From Gammaproteobacteria bacterium (GTDB lineage Bacteria; Pseudomonadota; Gammaproteobacteria; Pseudomonadales; Oleiphilaceae): a stretch of DNA of 5,492 nucleotides. Where the stretch lies: contig JAJUGC010000175.1 of the NCBI GenBank assembly GCA_029268325.1, positions 1 to 5,492 of the forward strand. Reading direction: 5' to 3'. The notes below the pieces were generated by a model, which saw only the letters and a list, made by a program, of their open reading frames with translations, ran no database searches and was not told the origin of the DNA. Below, piece by piece: positions 1-4,837 of this stretch. The position numbers and the translations under genes are program-made. Positions within the stretch are counted from its first letter, which is position 1. Each line of letters begins with the position of its first letter.

Positions 1-458
1 AGGCCAAGATGAAGGAAACCGGCGCCTTGCTGGCCGGTGAGATGAGCGGCCATGTGTTCTTCAAGGAGCGTTGGTTCGGCTTTGATGACGGCCTCTACAG
101 TGCGGCCCGCCTGCTGGAAATTCTCGCCCTGGATGAGCGGGGCAGTGACGAGGTTTTTGCCGCTTTCCCGGAAGATGTGAGCACACCGGAAATCAATATC
201 CCCGTTACCGAGGCTAGCAAGTTCGAACTGGTGGAGCGGCTGATCGCCCAAGGGGATTTTAGCGGGGGCAACCTATTGACTATTGACGGGCTGCGAGTGG
301 ACTATCCCCAGGGCTGGGGGCTATGCCGGGCCTCCAATACCTCGCCGGTCCTGGTGCTGCGGTTTGAGGCGGAAAGCCAGGAGGCGTTGAAACAGATCCA
401 GGAGATCTTCCGTAGCCAGTTGCTTGCCATCGACAGTTCCCTGTCCCTGCCGTTCTAG
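1..458 (+). CDS. algC: Phosphomannomutase/phosphoglucomutase, C-terminal part (5' end outside window)
   Basis: Bifunctional cytoplasmic enzyme that interconverts mannose-6-P/mannose-1-P and glucose-6-P/glucose-1-P for exopolysaccharide, LPS and related sugar nucleotides. The reading frame is already open at the left edge (Ala-Lys before the Met at 9), so that Met is internal. About 151 residues are visible. Near the start is GEMSGHVFF, the sugar-binding loop of the alpha-D-phosphohexomutase family; counted from Met9, its Glu, Ser and His are residues 11, 13 and 15. These align with E325/S327/H329 of the 463-residue Pseudomonas aeruginosa AlgC, and the same offset puts the end exactly at 463. 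The phosphate-binding loop RASNTSP of the C-terminal domain is at residues 107-113. The catalytic serine and metal site lie upstream of the window. Some marine relatives have a long membrane-bound N-terminal extension, which cannot be judged here. argB follows 124 nt later on the same strand, as in pseudomonads. Confidence 0.95.
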   Translation, partial: AKMKETGALLAGEMSGHVFFKERWFGFDDGLYSAARLLEILALDERGSDEVFAAFPEDVSTPEINIPVTEASKFELVERLIAQGDFSGGNLLTIDGLRVDYPQGWGLCRASNTSPVLVLRFEAESQEALKQIQEIFRSQLLAIDSSLSLPF

Positions 459-520
459 GTTCCGAAGGATGGGAGATAAGCACTAATCCTTTCTGGAGTC
501 TGGCGTTAAGATGCGTAATG

Positions 521-544
521 ATGATGGCCCGTATGGGCCATTGT
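521..544 (+). promoter_or_regulatory. Inverted repeat in the algC-argB intergenic region
   Basis: ATGGCCC (524-530) and GGGCCAT (535-541) form a perfect 7-bp stem with a GTAT loop. The stem can be extended by A-T and two G-T pairs to 521-544. The T content downstream is only TTGTCCGTTT, so as a terminator for algC it would be weak. It could instead be an operator or a leader hairpin of argB. The structure is seen; its role is not known. Confidence 0.35.
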
Positions 545-552
545 CCGTTTGA

Positions 553-564
553 GTTTTCGAAAAC
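553..564. promoter_or_regulatory. 12-bp perfect palindrome upstream of argB
   Basis: GTTTTCGAAAAC is a perfect 12-bp palindrome ending 18 nt before the argB ATG. It has the form of a dimeric repressor site or part of a promoter, but it does not match the enterobacterial ARG box or the pseudomonad ArgR half-site. No convincing -35/-10 pair was found in 459-582, so argB may be read through from algC. Confidence 0.25.
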
Positions 565-582
565 CGTATTTGAATAGGATCC

Positions 583-1488
583 ATGCCGATGTTAGACCGC
601 GAATCAGCCATGCAGGTCGCCGATGTCCTGAGCAAGGCGTTGCCGTATATTCAGCGTTTTACAGGTAAAACCATCGTGATCAAGTACGGCGGCAACGCCA
701 TGATCGACGAAGATCTCAAAAACAGCTTCGCCCGTGACATCGTCATGATGAAGCTGGTGGGTATCAACCCGGTGGTGGTTCATGGTGGCGGGCCCCAAAT
801 CGGCGAGCTGCTGAACAAGCTGAATATCGACTCCCAGTTCATTGACGGCATGCGGGTGACCGACAGCAAGACCATGGATGTGGTACAGATGGTGCTCGGT
901 GGCCTGGTGAACAAGGACATCGTATCCCTGATCAACCGCAATGGCGGCCGTGCGGTGGGGTTGACCGGTAAGGATGCGGACCTGATCCGGGCCCGTAAGC
1001 TGAAGGCGGTGCGGGCTTCGTCCGCGGAGAACCAGGCCCCGGAAATCATCGATATCGGCTTGGTGGGTGAAGTGGAGCAAGTGAACGTGGATGTGCTCGA
1101 CATGCTGGTGCAGGGCGATTTCATCCCGGTGATCGCACCCGTGGGGGTGGGCCCGGATGGCATGTCCTACAACATCAATGCCGATCTGGTGGCAGGCAAG
1201 GTGGCGGAAGCCCTGCAAGCTGAAAAGCTGATTCTCTTGACTAATATCTCCGGGTTGATGGACAAGCAGGGCAAGGTGCTGACCGGGCTCACGACAGAAC
1301 AGGTCAATGCGCTGATTGCCGATGGCACCATCTACGGCGGCATGCTGCCCAAGATTCGCTGCGCCTTGGATGCGGTCAAGGCGGGTGTGACCAGTGCCCA
1401 TATCATTGATGGCCGCGTGGCCCATGCCACCTTGCTGGAGATTTTTACGGATGAAGGCGTCGGAACACTGATTACCGAGCGCCATTAA
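583..1488 (+). CDS. argB: N-acetylglutamate kinase
   Basis: Second step of arginine synthesis: ATP-dependent phosphorylation of N-acetyl-L-glutamate to the 5-phosphate, in the cytoplasm. At 301 aa it is the usual length for the Pseudomonas-type enzyme. Visible amino-acid-kinase motifs are KYGGNAM (34-40, with the catalytic Lys34), VVHGGGPQI (65-73), the acetylglutamate-binding GMRVT (89-93), YNINAD (196-201) and the nucleotide-side GGMLPKI (252-258). The N-terminal helix (about residues 3-24) and the C-terminal stretch H273...E286...G292-V-G-T fit the arginine-inhibited hexameric NAGK class, so feedback inhibition by arginine is inferred. Two starts are possible: ATG 583 gives 301 aa, with AGGA (576-579) only 3 nt away; ATG 589 gives 299 aa with a better 9-nt spacing. 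Both fit homologues within a residue or two. The gene is followed by a stem-loop and a convergent PilZ gene. Confidence 0.97.
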   Translation: MPMLDRESAMQVADVLSKALPYIQRFTGKTIVIKYGGNAMIDEDLKNSFARDIVMMKLVGINPVVVHGGGPQIGELLNKLNIDSQFIDGMRVTDSKTMDVVQMVLGGLVNKDIVSLINRNGGRAVGLTGKDADLIRARKLKAVRASSAENQAPEIIDIGLVGEVEQVNVDVLDMLVQGDFIPVIAPVGVGPDGMSYNINADLVAGKVAEALQAEKLILLTNISGLMDKQGKVLTGLTTEQVNALIADGTIYGGMLPKIRCALDAVKAGVTSAHIIDGRVAHATLLEIFTDEGVGTLITERH

Positions 1489-1500
1489 GGGCTGTTGGCA

Positions 1501-1543
1501 GGCCCGGAGCCTGCGACTCGGCTTTCGAGCCTGGCTCTGGGCT
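1501..1543. terminator. Large stem-loop between convergent argB and PilZ gene
   Basis: GGCCCGGAGCC (1501-1511) pairs over 11 positions, two of them G-T, with GGCTCTGGGCT (1533-1543). A second stem, CTCG (1517-1520) with CGAG (1526-1529), closes a 5-nt loop inside it. An alternative smaller stem pairs GGGCT (1539-1543) with AGCCC (1552-1556). The position, 13 nt after the argB stop and 13 nt beyond the PilZ stop, suits a shared terminator. Neither strand has a U-tract after the stem, so it is not a canonical rho-independent terminator; it could be a 3'-end stabilising hairpin. Confidence 0.4.
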
Positions 1544-1555
1544 GAGGGGGGAGCC

Positions 1556-1993
1556 CTAGTGCAGGGCGGGAAACTGCCCGGCGAACTTCTGGATCCATTC
1601 GTTGGCGGCTTCCTCGCCGCTGAGGGTGCGTCCTTCGGTCTTCTCCACGTGTCGCTTATACTGTTCGATATGGCAGACCTGTTCCACCATGCGTACATTG
1701 AACACATCTGTCGTGTCCAGAAAGTGGACGCCGATTTCATACCCCTGATCGCAGGGGTGACACCAGACCACCTGGCCCTGGGCTTGTAGCGGCGGATCGG
1801 AGAAGGGAATGCGGATCTGCAGGATGGCGCCGACCGGGAATGGCCGCCTCTGAACAAAGGCCAAACCGCCCTTGCTGATGTTGGACAGGGTGGGGTGCGC
1901 CCGGGATGGCTCCTGGGACAGGGAGACCTCGATGGGGATGTCGGTTGGATGGCGGATGAATTCGCGGCTGTGCTTGTGCATCTGCTTGGACAT
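1556..1993 (-). CDS. PilZ-domain protein (likely c-di-GMP receptor)
   Basis: Small cytoplasmic protein of 145 aa when started at ATG 1993. The c-di-GMP-binding signature of PilZ domains is complete: RxxxR at residues 10-14 (R-E-F-I-R) and N38-x-S40-x-x-G43 (form D/NxSxxG). The later strands GQVVWC and YEIGVHFLD are also typical. After the PilZ barrel (about 8-95) comes a charged helical tail ending in EEAANEWIQKFAGQFPALH, a tail I associate with a group of stand-alone pseudomonad-type PilZ proteins. The frame stays open upstream to 2245, but that extension has no domain character and runs through a 19-bp tandem array, so the later start is preferred. AGGAG (2012-2008) lies 14 nt before the ATG, which is long; ATG 1981 is an alternative. 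It is transcribed opposite to the arginine genes. Its effector partner cannot be told from context. Confidence 0.88.
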   Translation of the reverse strand: MSKQMHKHSREFIRHPTDIPIEVSLSQEPSRAHPTLSNISKGGLAFVQRRPFPVGAILQIRIPFSDPPLQAQGQVVWCHPCDQGYEIGVHFLDTTDVFNVRMVEQVCHIEQYKRHVEKTEGRTLSGEEAANEWIQKFAGQFPALH

Positions 1994-2099
1994 AAGGACT
2001 TCGATCACTCCTGCTGGGGGCCTGGGGTGGAGGCGATCTGTCCGCACCAGGGTAGTGCACTTGACCCCGAGGTGCAAACTTTGTCTGAACGGCTCGCCC

Positions 2100-2113
2100 T
2101 GGCCTGCTGGCCA
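2100..2113. repeat. Short inverted repeat TGGCC-TGCT-GGCCA
   Basis: TGGCC (2100-2104) and GGCCA (2109-2113) can pair around TGCT. It overlaps the first, degenerate copy of the 19-bp array and may be chance in this GC-rich stretch. Confidence 0.25.
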
Positions 2114-2180
2114 ACCTGTTGAATGCTGGCGAAAGTGCTGATTGCTGGCGAAAGTAGTGATTGCTGGCGAAAGTATAAAG
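2105..2180. repeat. Tandem array of a 19-bp unit (two near-identical copies, two partial)
   Basis: The core TGCTGGCGAAAGT occurs perfectly at 2124-2136, 2143-2155 and 2162-2174, at an exact 19-bp step. Full units: copy 2 (2124-2142) and copy 3 (2143-2161) agree at 17 of 19 positions; copy 4 (2162-2180) shares the 13-bp core and then diverges into ATAAAG. The 19 bases just before (2105-2123) agree with copy 2 at 14 of 19, in phase, and look like a decayed first copy. The next 19 bases upstream show no match. The unit is not a multiple of three, so the array would shift any reading frame and is unlikely to be coding. It lies between the divergent PilZ and argE genes. It may be a set of direct-repeat binding sites or a small slippage-prone tandem repeat. 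At its right edge the minus strand reads TATACT (2177-2172), a good -10 hexamer for the PilZ gene, but without a matching -35. Confidence 0.85.
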
Positions 2181-2193
2181 TGGGCCGGGCCCA
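2181..2193. promoter_or_regulatory. 13-bp palindrome next to the 19-bp array
   Basis: TGGGCC-G-GGCCCA is a perfect inverted repeat around one central base, starting directly after the last base of the array. It could be an operator half of the divergent control region. The match is only structural and is partly favoured by base composition. Confidence 0.3.
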
Positions 2194-2269
2194 AATCCGT
2201 AGTCCGAGGCCTGTCGACCGCCGTTATCGATTTTGCCGAGAACACGAGAACAGAGGGACTGGTGCGAAT

Positions 2270-2292
2270 GTCTGGGGCAGAACATGCCAGAC
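2270..2292 (+). promoter_or_regulatory. Hairpin upstream of argE
   Basis: The left arm GTCTGGGGCA (2270-2279) pairs with TGCCAGAC (2285-2292) as an 8-bp stem with a two-base GG bulge and a GAACA loop. No T-run follows. It overlaps the start of the possible small ORF at 2284, so if transcribed it could hide that start. Function unknown. Confidence 0.25.
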
Positions 2293-2367
2293 AAGGCCCG
2301 GGAAATCCTGGATAAGACCAATGGGACGAAGGGCTCTTTGATCCCCGGTATCAAAGCAGGTGTGTGA
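2284..2367 (+). CDS. Possible 27-codon small ORF translationally coupled to argE
   Basis: ATG at 2284 opens a 27-residue frame that ends with TGA at 2365-2367, sharing its last A with the preferred argE start (TGATG). The peptide begins MPDKAREILDK and ends LIPGIKAGV: a short charged helix-like segment, then a Gly/Pro/Ile part. There is no signal or membrane segment, and only one Arg codon, so it is not a classical arginine attenuation leader. The codons look coding-like: 21 of 27 start with a purine and about two thirds end in G or C. A GGGG (2274-2277) lies 6 nt before the ATG, but there is no standard Shine-Dalgarno. I do not recognise the peptide. It may be a leader peptide coupling translation into argE, a small protein, or chance. 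Confidence 0.35.
   Translation: MPDKAREILDKTNGTKGSLIPGIKAGV
2336..2356 (+). promoter_or_regulatory. 21-bp dyad immediately before the argE ribosome binding site
   Basis: CTTTGAT (2336-2342) and ATCAAAG (2350-2356) are perfect complements separated by 7 bases. The inner CC/GG positions continue the symmetry, so 18 of the 20 bases around the centre are symmetric. The right arm ends one base before the AGG of the argE ribosome binding site (2358-2360). It could be a DNA operator or, in RNA, a hairpin that flanks the binding site. It differs in half-site and spacing from the enterobacterial ARG box. Confidence 0.45.
2358..2361 (+). promoter_or_regulatory. argE ribosome binding site deciding ATG 2367 over GTG 2364
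   Basis: AGGT at 2358-2361 gives AGG a 6-nt spacing to ATG 2367 but only 3 nt to the in-frame GTG 2364. This favours the ATG. Confidence 0.5.
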
Positions 2368-3536
2368 TGAAAGGCATCGCTTCACTGACATTGGAAGAAC
2401 GGTTGCGGCAGCTGATCGCCCTGCCATCCGTAAGCTGTTCCCTGCCGGAATGGGACCAGAGCAACAAGGCAGTCATCGATTTGCTGGCCCACTGGTTTGA
2501 AGACCTGGGCTTTGCCGTCGAGGTGCGGCCCATCAGCGGTGCGCCGGGCAAATATAACCTGGTGGCGGTAAAGGGACAGGGGCCCGGCGGTCTGGTGCTG
2601 GCTGGCCATACGGACACGGTGCCCTACAATGCTGAACGCTGGAGCCAGGACCCATTCCGGCTGACCGAGCGGGACCAGCGCTACTATGGGCTGGGCACCT
2701 GTGACATGAAAGGCTTTTTCGCCATTGTCACCGAGGCGGTCCAAGTCTTCCAGGACAGGGATCTGCAGCAGCCCCTGATCATCCTGGCCACAGCCGACGA
2801 AGAAAGCTCCATGAGCGGTGCCCGGGCCTTAGCGGCCCAGGGCTTTCCCCGGGCGCGCTATGCGGTCATTGGCGAGCCGACCGGGCTGCGTCCCATTCGT
2901 ATGCACAAGGGGATCATGATGGAGTCCCTGCGGGTGACCGGCCAGGCCGGGCACTCGTCCGACCCCTCCCTGGGCCGTAACGCCATCGACGCCCTCCATG
3001 ACATGATGGGCGCGCTGATCCAGTTACGCCGCCAGTTGCAGCAAGACCATCAGAACCCTCAGTTCCGGGTCGCCCATCCCACCCTGAACTTTGGCTGTAT
3101 TCACGGGGGCGACAACCCTAACCGGATCTGTAATGCCTGTGAGCTGCAGTTTGACCTGCGCCTGCTGCCAGGAATGGATAACGACGCCATGCGTGAACAG
3201 ATCCGTAATCTGGTGGCTCCCATTGCGCAGCGCCACGAGGTGCAAGTAGAGTTGCAACCATTGTTTGCCGGCGTTGATGCTTTTGAAGAGCCGGCCGATG
3301 CAGAGTTGGTCAAGGTGTGTGAGCAGTTAACCGGCTATACCGCCGGCGCGGTGGCGTTTGCAACCGAGGCCCCCTATTTGCAGCAACTGGGTATGCAAAC
3401 GCTGGTGCTGGGGCCGGGGCATATCGACCAGGCCCACCAGCCGGATGAATATCTGGCCCTGGACCAGATTGCGCCTGCCATTCGGCTGCTGCGGCAACTG
3501 ATTGAACGTTTCTGTCTGGAAGGATCACCGAGTTGA
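2367..3536 (+). CDS. argE: N-acetylornithine deacetylase
   Basis: Cytoplasmic metalloenzyme that hydrolyses N2-acetyl-L-ornithine to ornithine and acetate, the fifth step of the linear arginine pathway. It is an M20-family (ArgE/DapE) di-zinc peptidase-like protein of 389 aa, close to the 383 aa of the E. coli enzyme. All metal and catalytic positions are visible: H81 and D83 in AGHTDTVP, D113 in GTCDMKG, the DEE triplet with E145 (general base) and E146 (ligand), E170 in GEPTG, and H353 in GPGHIDQAHQPDEY, the ending typical of ArgE rather than DapE. The dimerisation/lid domain lies at about 180-295 and includes GHSSDPSLGRNAID. An in-frame GTG one codon upstream is the other possible start. 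The stop overlaps the argA start by 4 nt, so the two genes form an operon. Use of ArgE together with a classical ArgA implies the linear acetate-releasing route; an ArgJ elsewhere cannot be excluded. Confidence 0.96.
   Translation: MKGIASLTLEERLRQLIALPSVSCSLPEWDQSNKAVIDLLAHWFEDLGFAVEVRPISGAPGKYNLVAVKGQGPGGLVLAGHTDTVPYNAERWSQDPFRLTERDQRYYGLGTCDMKGFFAIVTEAVQVFQDRDLQQPLIILATADEESSMSGARALAAQGFPRARYAVIGEPTGLRPIRMHKGIMMESLRVTGQAGHSSDPSLGRNAIDALHDMMGALIQLRRQLQQDHQNPQFRVAHPTLNFGCIHGGDNPNRICNACELQFDLRLLPGMDNDAMREQIRNLVAPIAQRHEVQVELQPLFAGVDAFEEPADAELVKVCEQLTGYTAGAVAFATEAPYLQQLGMQTLVLGPGHIDQAHQPDEYLALDQIAPAIRLLRQLIERFCLEGSPS
3518..3524 (+). promoter_or_regulatory. Strong ribosome binding site for the argA TTG start
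   Basis: GGAAGGA, inside the last argE codons, ends 8 nt before TTG 3533. The next in-frame ATG is 25 codons in (3605) and would remove conserved residues, so this site decides the unusual start. Confidence 0.75.
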
Positions 3537-4837
3537 ATATCGCCGATCAGGTCTACTGGTTCCGCCATTCCGCACCCTATATCAATGCCCATCGCGGAAG
3601 AACCATGGTGTTGCTGTTGGGGGGCGAGGTGTTGGAGCATCCCAACCTGACCCACATCATCCATGATATTGCGCTGCTGAACAGCCTGGGCGTGCGCCTG
3701 GTGATCGTCTTTGGCGCCCGCCCCCAGATCGACCAGCGACTGCGGGACGCCGGCGTGGAGCCCCAGTTCCACCACGGCATGCGGGTCACCAATGAACAGG
3801 CTCTGGTGTGTGTGCAGGAAGCGGTGGGGCGACTGCGTCACATGCTGGAAGCCCGCCTGTCCATGGGACTGATCAACTCCCCCATGCACGGGGCCCATAT
3901 CCAGGTGGTCAGCGGCAACTGGGTGTCGGCACGGCCCATCGGAGTGGTCAACGGGGTGGATCTGTGCCACACCGGCGTGGTTCGGAAGGTGGATGAGGCG
4001 GCCATTTCCCGGCAGTTACAGATGAATAACATCGTCTTGCAGTCCTGCATTGGCTATTCGCCGACCGGTGAAGCCTTCAACCTGTCCTGTGAGGACGTGG
4101 CCAGTTCCCTGGCCATTGCCCTCAAGGCTGACAAGCTGATTGTCTTTAGCGAACAGCCGGGTGTCCTGGATGAAACCGGCCGTTTGTGCCGGGAGTTGAC
4201 GGTGGAGCAGACCCTGCAACGGCTGGAACAGCTGACCGACGACAATGCCCGCCGCTCCCTGGCGGCCATCTGCCGGGCCTGCCAAAACGGCGTCAAACGG
4301 GCCCATATTGTCAGCTACCAGGAGGACGGCGCCCTGCTGCAGGAGCTGTTTACCCGGGATGGCACCGGATCCATGGTGACCGACCAGAACTACGAGCAGA
4401 TGCGCCCCGCCACCATCGACGATGTGGGCGGTATTCTGGAGCTGATCCGGCCGCTGGAAGAAGCGGGTATTTTGGTGCGCCGCTCCCGAGAACTGTTGGA
4501 GCGGGAAATCGGCTATTTCATCGTGGATGAGCGTGACGGAACCATCGTCGGCTGCGCGGCCCTTTATCCCTTTCCCGAAGAGCGGATGGCAGAGCTGGCC
4601 TGTGTGGCGGTCAAAAGCGACTATCGCAGTAAGGGGCGCGGCGATACCTTGTTGGCCTATATCGAGAAGCAGGCACGCAATCAGGGAGTAGAACAGCTGT
4701 TTGTACTGACGACCCAAACCGCCCACTGGTTTGTGGAGCGCGGCTTTCAGCCCGCCTCGGTGGAGGCGCTGCCGGCCAGCCGGAAGCAACTCTATAACTG
4801 GCAGCGTAACTCCAAGGTCTTTCTCAAAAATCTCTAA
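3533..4837 (+). CDS. argA: N-acetylglutamate synthase (amino-acid N-acetyltransferase)
   Basis: First committed step of arginine synthesis: acetyl-CoA plus glutamate to N-acetylglutamate. At 434 aa it matches the classical two-domain ArgA (432 aa in P. aeruginosa). The N-terminal amino-acid-kinase domain (about 14-285) carries AHIVSYQEDGALLQELFTR-like arginine-site features but has lost kinase chemistry: LLLGGEVLE (27-35) replaces the KYGGNAM of ArgB, and FGARPQI (60-66) replaces HGGGPQI. The C-terminal GNAT acetyltransferase domain (about 290-434) has IRPLEEAGILVRRSRE, the acetyl-CoA loop R365-S-K-G368-R-G370, and TTQTAHWFVERGFQP (393-407). Arginine feedback through the kinase-like domain is expected for the family. 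The start is TTG 3533; conserved YWFRHSAPYINAHR begins at residue 8, so a later ATG would truncate it. It overlaps argE by 4 nt (TTGA), implying coupled translation. Its stop overlaps the convergent peptidase gene by 4 nt. Confidence 0.96.
   Translation: MNIADQVYWFRHSAPYINAHRGRTMVLLLGGEVLEHPNLTHIIHDIALLNSLGVRLVIVFGARPQIDQRLRDAGVEPQFHHGMRVTNEQALVCVQEAVGRLRHMLEARLSMGLINSPMHGAHIQVVSGNWVSARPIGVVNGVDLCHTGVVRKVDEAAISRQLQMNNIVLQSCIGYSPTGEAFNLSCEDVASSLAIALKADKLIVFSEQPGVLDETGRLCRELTVEQTLQRLEQLTDDNARRSLAAICRACQNGVKRAHIVSYQEDGALLQELFTRDGTGSMVTDQNYEQMRPATIDDVGGILELIRPLEEAGILVRRSRELLEREIGYFIVDERDGTIVGCAALYPFPEERMAELACVAVKSDYRSKGRGDTLLAYIEKQARNQGVEQLFVLTTQTAHWFVERGFQPASVEALPASRKQLYNWQRNSKVFLKNL

Noticed and set aside
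604..1857. Long minus-strand ORF (417 codons) opposite argB
   Set aside because: It mirrors argB codons in antisense, is His/Gln-rich as antisense frames of GC-rich genes are, shows no domain, and runs into the PilZ gene in another frame.
2145..2166. Sigma-54 promoter (TGGC...TTGCT) within the array
   Set aside because: The GG and GC elements are 14 nt apart instead of the required 10.
2105..2180. CRISPR-like array
   Set aside because: Repeats are 13 bp with only 6 bp between them, and the 6-bp parts are themselves similar in the inner copies. No spacers of CRISPR length and no cas genes.
1994..2245. Upstream extension of the PilZ ORF to 229 codons
   Set aside because: The extra 84 residues lack domain character and are read through a 19-bp tandem array; the PilZ motif starts only after Met 1993.
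2123..2341. Plus-strand ORF of 72 codons in the divergent region
   Set aside because: It is translated through the repeat array, with an Arg/Trp/Cys-rich random composition and no ribosome binding site.
2105..2356. ArgR binding sites in the argE upstream region
   Set aside because: Neither the 19-bp unit nor the dyad fits the enterobacterial ARG box or the TGTCGC-N8-AA half-site of pseudomonads; only the direct-repeat layout is similar.
2364..2366. GTG as the argE start
   Set aside because: It lies only 3 nt from AGG, while the adjacent ATG has a normal 6-nt spacing and the small-ORF overlap.
4016..4789. Minus-strand ORF of 257 codons opposite argA
   Set aside because: It is an antisense shadow of a clearly conserved argA; no recognisable motif or ribosome binding site.
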